Shown: in pieces, positions 10,610 to 18,632 of the stretch | Position numbering within the stretch: position 1 is the stretch's first letter | Layout: every line of letters starts with the position of its first letter | From: Arthrobacter sp. AZCC_0090 | GTDB lineage: Bacteria > Actinomycetota > Actinomycetes > Actinomycetales > Micrococcaceae | Direction of reading: 5' to 3' | Assembly: GCF_014207375.1 (NCBI RefSeq) | Contig: NZ_JACHEE010000003.1 | Span: forward strand, 124,001 to 188,000 | DNA length: 64,000 nucleotides | The notes under the pieces: generated by a model | What the model was told of the DNA's origin: nothing | Database searches by the model: none | The model's input: the letters and a program-made list of their open reading frames with translations, nothing else | Translations under genes and position numbers: made by a program

Positions 10610-10653
10610 TTGATGGCATTTGATGCAGTTTGATATATCTTGAACCATTTTGA
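10610..10653. promoter_or_regulatory. Phased decamer array (5 x TTGA every 10 bp)
   Basis: On the plus strand TTGA occurs at 10610, 10620, 10630, 10640 and 10650, exactly one helical turn apart (TCAA on the minus strand). The array covers the 18-60 bp before the LysM start codon. Direct repeats at 10-bp spacing are what head-to-tail multimerising MerR-like regulators such as BldC bind. That link is inference. Confidence 0.6.
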
Positions 10654-10701
10654 CCACACAAAGCATCACTTGTCTAGAAGTCGAATGCCGATGAACGAAG
10701 A

Positions 10702-10730
10702 TTGACCCACACAGCCTGCCCGCTTACGCT
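10702..10730 (+). promoter_or_regulatory. Leaderless promoter of the 10737 gene
   Basis: -35 TTGACC (10702-10707), a 17-bp spacer, and -10 TACGCT (10725-10730). The expected transcription start, 6-7 bases after the -10, coincides with the A of ATG 10737, and there is no Shine-Dalgarno sequence. This predicts a leaderless mRNA. Confidence 0.65.
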
Positions 10731-10736
10731 GACGCA

Positions 10737-11309
10737 ATGCGCTGGGATGCACTGTTTGAAGACATGGAGGCACAACTGGCCTCCGAACGCTTGCTGGGAC
10801 TTGAATCCGAAATTTCAGAGCGGGCCCGGGTGGAGACCGCCGGAATCGAACTCTCTGACAGGCTGCGTGGAGCAATCGGCCAGAAGATTGATGTGACGCT
10901 TCGTTCGGGAACGCTGGTGTCCGGGGCGCTGAGCCATGTCGGGAGCGAATGGTTGGTTCTGGACGAGGGTCGCCACCAGTGGCTGGTGCCGGGGGAAGCA
11001 GTACTGACGTATCAGGGACTCGGCCGTCAAGCGCGGGCAAGCCAATCGAAGACGGTGCAACGCCTTGGCTTGGCCAGCGCACTGCGGATACTGTCCCGGG
11101 ATAGGTCAGAAGTCGCAGTCCATTTGCTTGGATCGACATCGGAGGAGAGGGCAATGCGGGGCGTCGTTGACCGCGTAGGCAAGGACCACTTTGATCTCGC
11201 AGTCATGATGCCGGGCGAAGTGCGCCGGCACGGCAGCGTCGTTTTCGTGGCGACAGTTCCGTTCCGGTCGCTTGCTGCTCTGCGTTCATTGCGGGGCCAG
11301 GAGATCTAA
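10737..11309 (+). CDS. Conserved protein of unknown function
   Basis: 190 residues, soluble, with no signal peptide. An N-terminal helical part (DALFEDMEAQLASERLLGLESEI) is followed by a small beta-barrel-like segment (IDVTLRSGTLVSGALSHVG, EWLVLDEG) and then a second half with similar strand patterning (RGVVDRVGKDHFDLAVMM). The pattern recalls Sm-like/SH3-like folds, but no family can be named with confidence. Translation appears to start at the transcript 5' end. It is divergent from the LysM gene and convergent with the HTH gene. Confidence 0.7.
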   Translation: MRWDALFEDMEAQLASERLLGLESEISERARVETAGIELSDRLRGAIGQKIDVTLRSGTLVSGALSHVGSEWLVLDEGRHQWLVPGEAVLTYQGLGRQARASQSKTVQRLGLASALRILSRDRSEVAVHLLGSTSEERAMRGVVDRVGKDHFDLAVMMPGEVRRHGSVVFVATVPFRSLAALRSLRGQEI

Positions 11310-11371
11310 CTCGGGCGGAGACCCCCCGCGGCCGTCATTGGCGCTTGGGAGCTTTTCAGTGCTTGCGGGGA

Positions 11372-11587
11372 TCAGGAGGACTTGGATTTGGCCTCTTGGA
11401 TCATCCTGTTGGCCTCGGCATAGCGTTCCTCGATGTACTGCTCTAGCATTTTTTCTTCCACGCGCCACTGGCCCCTGCCACCCACCTGAATGGCTTTGAG
11501 TTCTCCGCTTCGCACCAAGGCGTATGCCTGCGGCGAGTTGATTTGAAGCTGTTCGGCGACATCAGCCAAGGTGAGGAATCGGGGCAT
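11372..11587 (-). CDS. BldC/excisionase-like helix-turn-helix protein
   Basis: 71 residues, almost entirely one winged HTH of the MerR/excisionase class (LTLADVAEQLQI, AYALVRSGELKAIQVGGRG, WRVEEKMLEQYI) with a short charged tail. ATG 11587 is preferred because the HTH begins three residues later; an upstream in-frame extension is unlike the family. The size and single-domain architecture match BldC-type regulators, which bind tandem 10-bp direct repeats as head-to-tail oligomers. It is divergent from the cpaB/cpaE pair. A three-unit 10/9-bp array and a DnaA-box-like nonamer lie between them. Orthology to BldC itself is not claimed. Confidence 0.75.
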   Translation of the reverse strand: MPRFLTLADVAEQLQINSPQAYALVRSGELKAIQVGGRGQWRVEEKMLEQYIEERYAEANRMIQEAKSKSS

Positions 11588-11624
11588 GCCTCTATTTTGC
11601 CACTCTTCAACCCATTTGCTGAGG

Positions 11625-11633
11625 TTATCCACA
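11625..11633 (+). promoter_or_regulatory. DnaA-box-like nonamer upstream of cpaB
   Basis: Perfect TTATCCACA, starting 112 bp before the GTG of the SAF-domain gene and just upstream of the HTH gene on the other strand. The same nonamer starts 108 bp before cpaF at the second tad group. Confidence 0.45.
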
Positions 11634-11634
11634 G

Positions 11635-11660
11635 TTTGACGTGATTTGCCGCACTTGACT
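11635..11660. promoter_or_regulatory. Short phased TTGA/TTGC array in the HTH-cpaB divergent promoter
   Basis: TTTGAC, TTTGCC and TTGACT follow each other with spacings of 10 and 9 bp (TTGA 11636, TTGC 11646, TTGA 11655), immediately after the DnaA-box-like nonamer. The last unit could also serve as a -35 element for the plus-strand operon. It resembles the five-unit array at 10610-10653. Confidence 0.4.
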
Positions 11661-11736
11661 TTGGAAGCTGCCAGTAAGCGGTCAGAATGAGGGCCACTGA
11701 AGGTTACGACCGGCGAATTTGCAATTGGGGGACAGA

Positions 11737-12381
11737 GTGAGTGCAACTACAGCGGCCGCTGCAGCGCGGCTCAAGAAACCGTCATGGAGGGATCCGCGCC
11801 TCTTGGTGGGGATCCTCCTGGTCCTGGCATCGTTGGCTGGAGTCATCGCCCTCGTTGGAACAGCGGACCGCACCATCCAGGTATATGCGGCGCGCGAGCC
11901 GATTGCCGTGGGCCAGAAGGTCAGCAAGGACGATCTTACGATCGTCAAAGTGCGGCTCGACGACGTCGAGTCAAGCTACGTGACTCTGGCGGATGGCCTG
12001 CCCGAAGGGAGGGTCGCCGTCCAAAGGATCGCCAAGAATCAGCTCGTCCCGCAAGAAAGCCTCGGAGCCGCGGACACCCTGAACCGCAAGCCGGTTGCGA
12101 TTTCCATTCAGGAGTCCCTGCCTTCCCAAGCTGTGGCTGGATCCCGCGTGGACGTCTGGGTAGCCCTTCCCGATGCCCGCAATGGCTTCGGCGCGCCACA
12201 GCTATTGCTGCCCGGCGCGGAAATCGCCCAGATCACCGAAGGCGCTTCGACGCTTGGGGTGTCCAAGGAGAAGGTAGTGCTCGTACTCGTGACCGATGAG
12301 CAGATGCCGAAACTTCTTGGCGCACAGGCGAACAAAGCCAAGGTTGCCGTGGTCTGGAACCCAGGCGGTGCCAGCAAGTGA
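11737..12381 (+). CDS. SAF-domain pilus assembly protein (CpaB/RcpC-like)
   Basis: 214 residues: a short cytoplasmic N-terminus, one transmembrane helix (about residues 25-45, LLVGILLVLASLAGVIALV), and an SAF domain (about residues 55-115, VYAAREPIAVGQKVSKDDL) like CpaB/RcpC of tad (Flp pilus) loci and flagellar FlgA. Start chosen at GTG 11737 because GGGGGA (11727-11732) lies at the right distance; upstream in-frame TTGs would overlap it. It is coupled to cpaE by a GTGA overlap. The ATPase and pilin genes that normally accompany it are about 40 kb away in this window. Confidence 0.85.
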   Translation: MSATTAAAAARLKKPSWRDPRLLVGILLVLASLAGVIALVGTADRTIQVYAAREPIAVGQKVSKDDLTIVKVRLDDVESSYVTLADGLPEGRVAVQRIAKNQLVPQESLGAADTLNRKPVAISIQESLPSQAVAGSRVDVWVALPDARNGFGAPQLLLPGAEIAQITEGASTLGVSKEKVVLVLVTDEQMPKLLGAQANKAKVAVVWNPGGASK

Positions 12382-13691
12382 GTATCCCCGTTGTCACCGT
12401 CGGGCAGTCCCGGGAAGACTTGGTCGGGGGACTCGAGCGGCTCCATGGACCGGTGACAGTCGTCCGCCGCTGCGGCGAGCTCGCCGAACTGCTGGCCGCG
12501 TGCCAAAGCGGTCTCGCGCGTGCGGCGGTCATAGCCAACGGTACCGAGGAGCTCACAGCGTCCCTGGTCGACCGGTTGGCGGCCGTCGGCGTGTCCGTTG
12601 TTGCCCTGAGTGACGATCCGGCGGAGGCGGTCCGCTTGCGGAGTATCGGCGTCGTCACGGCGTCGCTGGAGGTGGATTCGGCGTCACTGGCTTCCACGAT
12701 CTCCGATTCGGTGGGACAACTGTCCGGACGGGCGAGGCGACGCGCAGAGCAGCGGGATTCCGGTTATGCGGATACCGCCGCGGAACTCCGCCCCTCCAAT
12801 GTTGAGGAAGAAGCGGAGCAGGCGCCCGCGGGGGACGGCCGGGTCATAACGGTTTGGGGCCCCACGGGAGCGCCGGGCCGGACCCTCGTGGCTGTCAACA
12901 TGGCTGCGGAGTTGGCGGCCGAAGGCAAGTCCGTGATACTTGTCGACGCGGACAGCTACGGGGCCAGCGTCGCGGCCTCACTGGGCCTGTTGGACGAATC
13001 CGCCGGACTGGCGCAAGCTTGCCGCTTGGCGGACCAAGGATTGCTGGACGTTGAATCCCTCAAACGAATAGCCGTGCCGGTCTTTACAGAGGCCGGCAGC
13101 TTTCGGGTTCTTACGGGCATCACCCGTGCGGACCGGTGGACCGAACTTCGGGCCGCTGCACTCGCTACCGTATATGAGTACGCTAGGGAGATTGCTGAGG
13201 TCGTTGTGGTCGATGCGGGTTTCTGCGTTGAAGCCGATGAAGAACTCAGCTTCGACAGTATGGCACCCCGACGCAACGCGGCCACTCTGCGCAGCATCGA
13301 ACTTGCGGACACCGTTTACGCCGTGGGTGCTGCCGATGCGATCGGCGTTCCGCGGCTCGTGCGTGGCCTTGCGGAGGTCGCGCAGGCCGTACCGCAAGCG
13401 GCTCCTCTAGTGGTCTTGAATAAGGTCCGGGCAGCATCTGCGGGCCGGTCACCGAATCGTGAGCTTCGCGAAGCATGGGATCGGTACGGTCCCGGCTCCG
13501 CTATCGAGGGGTTCCTTCCATCTGACCCGGAAGCTTGCGACGCTGCCTTGCTGTCCGGCGCCGTGCTCCTCGAAAGTGCGCCTGAATCTGCTCTGCGGCA
13601 AGCAATCGCCAAATTGGTCTGTGCAGCCGTCCAGCAAAATGGCAAATCCTCTGTCATTTATTCCAGAGCAAGGCGACGGCTAAAGCGTTAG
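12378..13691 (+). CDS. CpaE/TadZ-like ParA-family protein
   Basis: 437 residues. The N-terminal part (1-110) resembles a degenerate receiver domain without the phospho-acceptor Asp. A variable linker follows, then a ParA/MinD-like ATPase fold from about residue 155. The P-loop reads GPTGAPGRT, lacking both lysines of the deviant Walker A (KGGxGKT), while the later switch strand (SVILVDADSYG) is kept. CpaE/TadZ proteins localise the tad secretion machine at the membrane. It overlaps cpaB by 4 bp. ATP binding may be altered. Confidence 0.85.
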   Translation: MSIPVVTVGQSREDLVGGLERLHGPVTVVRRCGELAELLAACQSGLARAAVIANGTEELTASLVDRLAAVGVSVVALSDDPAEAVRLRSIGVVTASLEVDSASLASTISDSVGQLSGRARRRAEQRDSGYADTAAELRPSNVEEEAEQAPAGDGRVITVWGPTGAPGRTLVAVNMAAELAAEGKSVILVDADSYGASVAASLGLLDESAGLAQACRLADQGLLDVESLKRIAVPVFTEAGSFRVLTGITRADRWTELRAAALATVYEYAREIAEVVVVDAGFCVEADEELSFDSMAPRRNAATLRSIELADTVYAVGAADAIGVPRLVRGLAEVAQAVPQAAPLVVLNKVRAASAGRSPNRELREAWDRYGPGSAIEGFLPSDPEACDAALLSGAVLLESAPESALRQAIAKLVCAAVQQNGKSSVIYSRARRRLKR

Positions 13692-13748
13692 GCTCGCCAT
13701 GTGGGCTGCAAGGACGCAGCAATCAAGATGTGATGGAGGCGTTTGTCG

Positions 13749-16700
13749 ATGTCGTCAGGATCCAGCGTGGAGGATCGTTCTAAACTTGCAGTAGTCCGTG
13801 AAGGGTTCTACGGCGACTACTACGAGCATCTCGCAGAGGAGGACGCCCGCGGATATGCGGCCGAGCAATTGACCTCCCGGGCGGCCGCCCACCGGGAAGT
13901 GGGAAAAAGCCGTAAGCCGGGCACCGCCAACGTCACGATTGCCAATGAGGCAGACCGCAGCATTCTCTACATCGTCACGGATGACATGCCGTTCCTCGTG
14001 GATTCGGTGAATGCCGAGCTCGTTCGCCAGAACTGCGCCATCCGGCTCGTCATGCACCCGCTCTTCGTGGTTTCGCGCGATCGCCTGACGGGCGATCTCT
14101 CCGGCATTGCCCGCGTGCCCTCCAACATAGGTATCTCGAGCGGTGACACCGCAGCGATGCCGAATGTCGCCCACCTGATCGCGCAGGGCGACAACGTCTC
14201 CCACATGGAGTCGTGGATCGCCGTCGAGGTTGACAGGGTGGCGGACGACTTCCAGAAGGAACTCGTGGACGGAATCCATCGCGTCCTGAACGATGTCCGT
14301 GCCGCCGTCGAAGACTGGCCGAAGATGCGCACCAAGGCGCTCGAACTGGCATCTTCCCTGGACAAGGTGGCCCATCCCGAACACATCGCCGAGCTCAAGC
14401 AGGCACAGGACCTCTTGCGCTGGTTGGACAACGGCAATTTCACGTTCCTGGGTTACCGGGAATACGACCTCATCACCGAGAACGGCGAAGACGTCCTTGA
14501 GTTGCGGGAAGCGAGCGGCTTGGGACTCCTGAGGGCGGGTGACCATCCGCACCAAATCCAGCACCTCACCGACGCAGGACGCAGGAAGGCCCGCGAAAAG
14601 CGTGCCTTGGTCATCACCAAAGCCAACTCGCGCTCTACCGTGCACCGCCCTGCGTACCTGGACTACATAGGTGTCAAGAGCTTCGATCTTGCCGGCAACG
14701 TCAACGGCGAGCGCCGCTTCATCGGGCTTTTCGCCACCAGCGCGTACACCGGTTCCGTACGGAACATCCCGATCGTCCGGGAAAAGGTCGACGCTGTGCT
14801 CCGCTCGGCCGGTTTCCCGCAGGACTCCCATTCCGGCAAGGACCTCGTCGGTATTCTCGAGACCTACCCCCGTGATGAACTCTTCCAGATTGAGACCGAC
14901 GATCTGGCCACAACCGCTTTGGGTATCCAGCGGCTTCAGGAGCGGCGCCGTACGAAGCTCTTCCTGCGTCCGGATATCTACGGACGCTTCATGTCAGCCC
15001 TGGTCTACCTGCCCCGCGACCGCTACACCACCAACGTCCGGCAGCGTATTGAGCAGGAACTCCGCGAGACCTTCGAGGCCGAGAGCATCGACTATGAAGC
15101 GCGCATCACGGAGTCCGCCCTCGCCAGGGTGTTCTTCCGCATCCGGCTGCCGCGTGAGGCGGAACTTCGGGACGTCGACGCCGGAGAGCTCGAAAAGCGC
15201 CTCGTCCGGGCCTCGCGGTCCTGGGCAGAAGGAATCGCAGAGGTGCTCCGCGAGAACACAAGCGCATCGGAAGCCGAGGCGCTGTCCTCCCTCTGGACGG
15301 ATGCCTTCCCCGCCGGTTACCGCGTGGACTACGAAGTGGAGGACGCTCTTCAGGACATCGAGCGTTTCGAGAAGTACGGCGCCACGGCCGATCGCGACGC
15401 CGTCGCCGTCCAGGCGGCTCCTGGAGTGCATGTCTATCTGCCCGATGGTGCCGGTGAGCTCCTTGAAGAGGACGCCCGGGTTAAGCTTTACCTCCTTGAA
15501 CCCAAGAGCTTGAGCCAGATCCTGCCCTACTTCCACAATCTCGGCCTTGAGGTTCTGGACGAGCGACCTTTCGAAATCGAGACCTCCGACCACCGGGACT
15601 TCTTCCTCTACGACCTCGGCCTGAAGTACCCCGCTGGCGTCAACCCCGTGGCTACCGGCCAGTTCTTGGCGGATTCCTTCAGTGCAGCCGTGACCGGTGA
15701 GGTGGAATCCGATAGCTTCGACCGACTGGTGCTCCGCGAGGGAATCCACTGGCGCCAGGTCGTGATGCTCCGCGCATATGCGAAGTACATGCGCCAGATG
15801 GGAAACACAAACTCCTTCGAGTTCATTGCGGACACACTCCTCGCCAACCCCGAGGTTGCCCGTGGCCTGATTGATCTCTTCGGAGCACGCTTTGATCCGG
15901 CATCAGCTGACCCAGCCCGTCCGGCTCGCCAAGACACCGCGCGCGCCACACTGGCCGAGGCGATTGACCAAGTCGCAACGCTCGACGCCGACCGTGTCCT
16001 GAGGACTTTCGTCAACCTCATCGAGTCGACCCTGCGCACGAACTACTTCCAAGGCAAGTCGTACGTCAGCTTCAAGCTGGATCCAACCAAGATCGATGGA
16101 CTGCCATTCCCGCGGCCTAAGTACGAGATCTGGGTATACTCGCCCCGCGTTGAAGGCGTGCATTTGCGCTTCGGCAAGGTGGCTCGAGGCGGCCTGCGGT
16201 GGTCGGACCGCCGCGAAGATTTCCGGACCGAGATCCTCGGCCTGGTCAAGGCCCAGACCGTGAAGAATGCTGTCATTGTGCCCACCGGCGCCAAGGGCGG
16301 TTTCTTTGCTAAGCAGCTCCCTGATCCCGCAATTGACCGCGCGGCCTGGATGGCCGAAGGCATCGAGAGCTACAAGACTTTCATTCGTGGTCTGCTCGAT
16401 CTCACCGATAACCTGGTGACTACAGCCGACGGCGAAAAGATCGTGCCGCCGTCGGACGTTGTCCGTCAGGATGACGACGATTCGTACCTGGTGGTCGCTG
16501 CGGATAAGGGCACGGCAACGTTCTCGGACACTGCCAACGGACTGGCCGCCGAGTACGGATTCTGGCTGGGCGACGCATTTGCTTCCGGTGGTTCCATCGG
16601 CTACGACCACAAGGCCATGGGGATCACGGCACGAGGCGCTTGGGAATCGGTCAAGCGCCACTTCAGCGAGCTGGACCTGGACACCCAGACCGAGGAATTT

Positions 16701-18602
16701 ACTGTGGTCGGCGTCGGCGACATGTCCGGTGACGTGTTCGGAAATGGAATGCTTCTTTCCACGCACATCCGTCTGCTGGCCGCTTTCGACCACCGCCACA
16801 TCTTCTTGGACCCGACGCCGGATGCGGCTTCCTCCTTCGACGAACGGCAGCGTCTCTTCGATCTGCCCCGCTCCTCATGGGATGACTATGACCGCTCGCT
16901 CATCAGTGCAGGCGGCGGCGTCTTCCCGCGCCAGGCCAAGGTCATCCCGATCTCCCCGGAGGTTCGTAGCGCCCTGGGTCTTCCGGACGGAACAGTCCAG
17001 TTGAGCCCTCCGGATCTTCTGCGTGCCATACTCCTCGCCCCGGCGGATCTCCTGTACAACGGCGGCATCGGGACGTACGTCAAGGCAAGCACCGAGGCCC
17101 ACGCTGAGGTGGGGGACAAGGCGAATGACGGCATCCGTGTGAACGGACGCGAGCTGCGCGTCAAGGTTGTCGGCGAAGGTGGCAACCTCGGAATGACGCA
17201 GCGCGGACGCATAGAGGCCGCACTACAGGGAGTCATCCTCAACACTGATGCCATCGACAACTCTGCCGGCGTAGATTGCTCCGACCATGAGGTCAACATC
17301 AAGATCTTCGTCGACAGGATGGTTGCCGCCGGGAAACTTGACGCTTCCGAGCGCACATCGTTCCTCGCCGACATGACCGACGAGGTCGGGCGCCTTGTGC
17401 TCGAAGACAACATTGATCAGAACATCCTGCTGCTTAACGACCGCACCCGTGTCGCAGAATGGAGCCCGAGCTACGAACGCCTGATGGACTGGCTCGAGAA
17501 GTCTGCTGATCTCAAGCGGGACCTTGAAGCACTGCCGACCACCGATACGCTTCGCGAGCGGCTGGAACAGGGCCAAGGCCTGACGTCTCCGGAACTGTCC
17601 GTCCTCGCCGCATATGCCAAGATCGAATTGGGATCTGCATTGCGCGATAGCGACCTGGCGGACGATCCCTGGTTCCGCAAGACGATCCGCTCGTACTTCC
17701 CGAAGCAGCTTCGGGAACGGTTCGACGCCGAGCTGGACACGCATCCTTTGCGTCGCGAGATCATCGCAACCGTGGTTGCCAATGACATGATCAACTTGGG
17801 CGGCATTACCTTCGCCTTCCGCACCATGGAGGAGACCTCGGCCACCGAGGTTGCCGTGGCGAAGGCGTTCGTCGCTCTCCGCGAGATCTACGAACTCGAC
17901 TCCATGGTGAAGGAGCTCAATGCCCTGCCGGCTTCGTTCCCCACGGAACACTGGAGCACCGTCCACCTCGACGTCCGGAGGCTTCTGGACCGCGCTGTTC
18001 GCTGGTTGCTGAGCCAGGGTAACGCGTCAAAGCCGATCTCGGAGGTTGTCGCTGAGTTCAAGCCGATGATGGATCCCATGAGGGCCCGGGTGCTGGACTA
18101 CCTGCGCGGCAGCGACAAGGAGCGGGTGACCGGTTGGCTTGAAAAGGCGCGTGCGTGGGGCTTGCCGGAGATGCTTGCCCATCGCTGGGCCGAGCTTTTC
18201 GAGAGCTTCGTGCTCCTGGACATCGCCAAGATTGCGCAAAGCCGCGGGGCCCGGGTAGAAGAGGTCAGCAACGTCTACTACACGGTGTTTGACCGCTTCC
18301 ATGTTGATTCACTGCTTGAGCGAATTACCGCACTCCCTCGGGACGACCGGTGGCAGGCGCTTGCCCGTGCTGCTCTGCGCGACGACCTCTACTCGACTGT
18401 GGCGGACATGACCATGTCGGTCCTCGAATCGACCGACGCCGGTCTCGACGCCGAAGCCCGCTTGCGGGCTTGGGAGGACCTCAACGCCGAGCAGCTGGGT
18501 CGTGCGAAGAGCATGTTTGACGAGGTCAATGCGTTGGAGGCCGACGACATGGCTTCGCTGTCGGTAGCATTGAGGCTCTTGAGGTCAATCGTTCGACGCT
18601 AG
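13749..18602 (+). CDS. NAD-dependent glutamate dehydrogenase, large (180-kDa) class
   Basis: 1617-residue enzyme oxidising glutamate to 2-oxoglutarate and ammonia with NAD. It belongs to the large class (Streptomyces Gdh, Rv2476c), with a long N-terminal regulatory part containing ACT-like segments (about residues 1-700) and a C-terminal catalytic core. Core motifs: KLDPTKIDGLPFPRP, ARGGLRWSDRREDFRTE, the PTGAKGGFF substrate/cofactor loop, and the Rossmann-type GVGDMSGDVFGNGML. Start at ATG 13749, nine bases after GGAGG (13735-13739); an in-frame TTG at 13743 is too close to it. It stands 57 bp after cpaE with no visible terminator. Cytoplasmic; no frame disruption seen. Confidence 0.95.
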   Translation: MSSGSSVEDRSKLAVVREGFYGDYYEHLAEEDARGYAAEQLTSRAAAHREVGKSRKPGTANVTIANEADRSILYIVTDDMPFLVDSVNAELVRQNCAIRLVMHPLFVVSRDRLTGDLSGIARVPSNIGISSGDTAAMPNVAHLIAQGDNVSHMESWIAVEVDRVADDFQKELVDGIHRVLNDVRAAVEDWPKMRTKALELASSLDKVAHPEHIAELKQAQDLLRWLDNGNFTFLGYREYDLITENGEDVLELREASGLGLLRAGDHPHQIQHLTDAGRRKAREKRALVITKANSRSTVHRPAYLDYIGVKSFDLAGNVNGERRFIGLFATSAYTGSVRNIPIVREKVDAVLRSAGFPQDSHSGKDLVGILETYPRDELFQIETDDLATTALGIQRLQERRRTKLFLRPDIYGRFMSALVYLPRDRYTTNVRQRIEQELRETFEAESIDYEARITESALARVFFRIRLPREAELRDVDAGELEKRLVRASRSWAEGIAEVLRENTSASEAEALSSLWTDAFPAGYRVDYEVEDALQDIERFEKYGATADRDAVAVQAAPGVHVYLPDGAGELLEEDARVKLYLLEPKSLSQILPYFHNLGLEVLDERPFEIETSDHRDFFLYDLGLKYPAGVNPVATGQFLADSFSAAVTGEVESDSFDRLVLREGIHWRQVVMLRAYAKYMRQMGNTNSFEFIADTLLANPEVARGLIDLFGARFDPASADPARPARQDTARATLAEAIDQVATLDADRVLRTFVNLIESTLRTNYFQGKSYVSFKLDPTKIDGLPFPRPKYEIWVYSPRVEGVHLRFGKVARGGLRWSDRREDFRTEILGLVKAQTVKNAVIVPTGAKGGFFAKQLPDPAIDRAAWMAEGIESYKTFIRGLLDLTDNLVTTADGEKIVPPSDVVRQDDDDSYLVVAADKGTATFSDTANGLAAEYGFWLGDAFASGGSIGYDHKAMGITARGAWESVKRHFSELDLDTQTEEFTVVGVGDMSGDVFGNGMLLSTHIRLLAAFDHRHIFLDPTPDAASSFDERQRLFDLPRSSWDDYDRSLISAGGGVFPRQAKVIPISPEVRSALGLPDGTVQLSPPDLLRAILLAPADLLYNGGIGTYVKASTEAHAEVGDKANDGIRVNGRELRVKVVGEGGNLGMTQRGRIEAALQGVILNTDAIDNSAGVDCSDHEVNIKIFVDRMVAAGKLDASERTSFLADMTDEVGRLVLEDNIDQNILLLNDRTRVAEWSPSYERLMDWLEKSADLKRDLEALPTTDTLRERLEQGQGLTSPELSVLAAYAKIELGSALRDSDLADDPWFRKTIRSYFPKQLRERFDAELDTHPLRREIIATVVANDMINLGGITFAFRTMEETSATEVAVAKAFVALREIYELDSMVKELNALPASFPTEHWSTVHLDVRRLLDRAVRWLLSQGNASKPISEVVAEFKPMMDPMRARVLDYLRGSDKERVTGWLEKARAWGLPEMLAHRWAELFESFVLLDIAKIAQSRGARVEEVSNVYYTVFDRFHVDSLLERITALPRDDRWQALARAALRDDLYSTVADMTMSVLESTDAGLDAEARLRAWEDLNAEQLGRAKSMFDEVNALEADDMASLSVALRLLRSIVRR

Positions 18603-18632
18603 GGACAAGCCCGGGCGTTATATGGAGGTGCA

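Noticed and set aside
11310..11371. Terminator between the 10737 gene and the HTH gene
   Set aside because: Only a short CCCCGC/GCGGGG pairing with a very long loop can be drawn.
13755..14831. A 358-codon open frame antisense to glutamate dehydrogenase
   Set aside because: Shadow of a high-GC gene; no start signal and no recognisable protein features.
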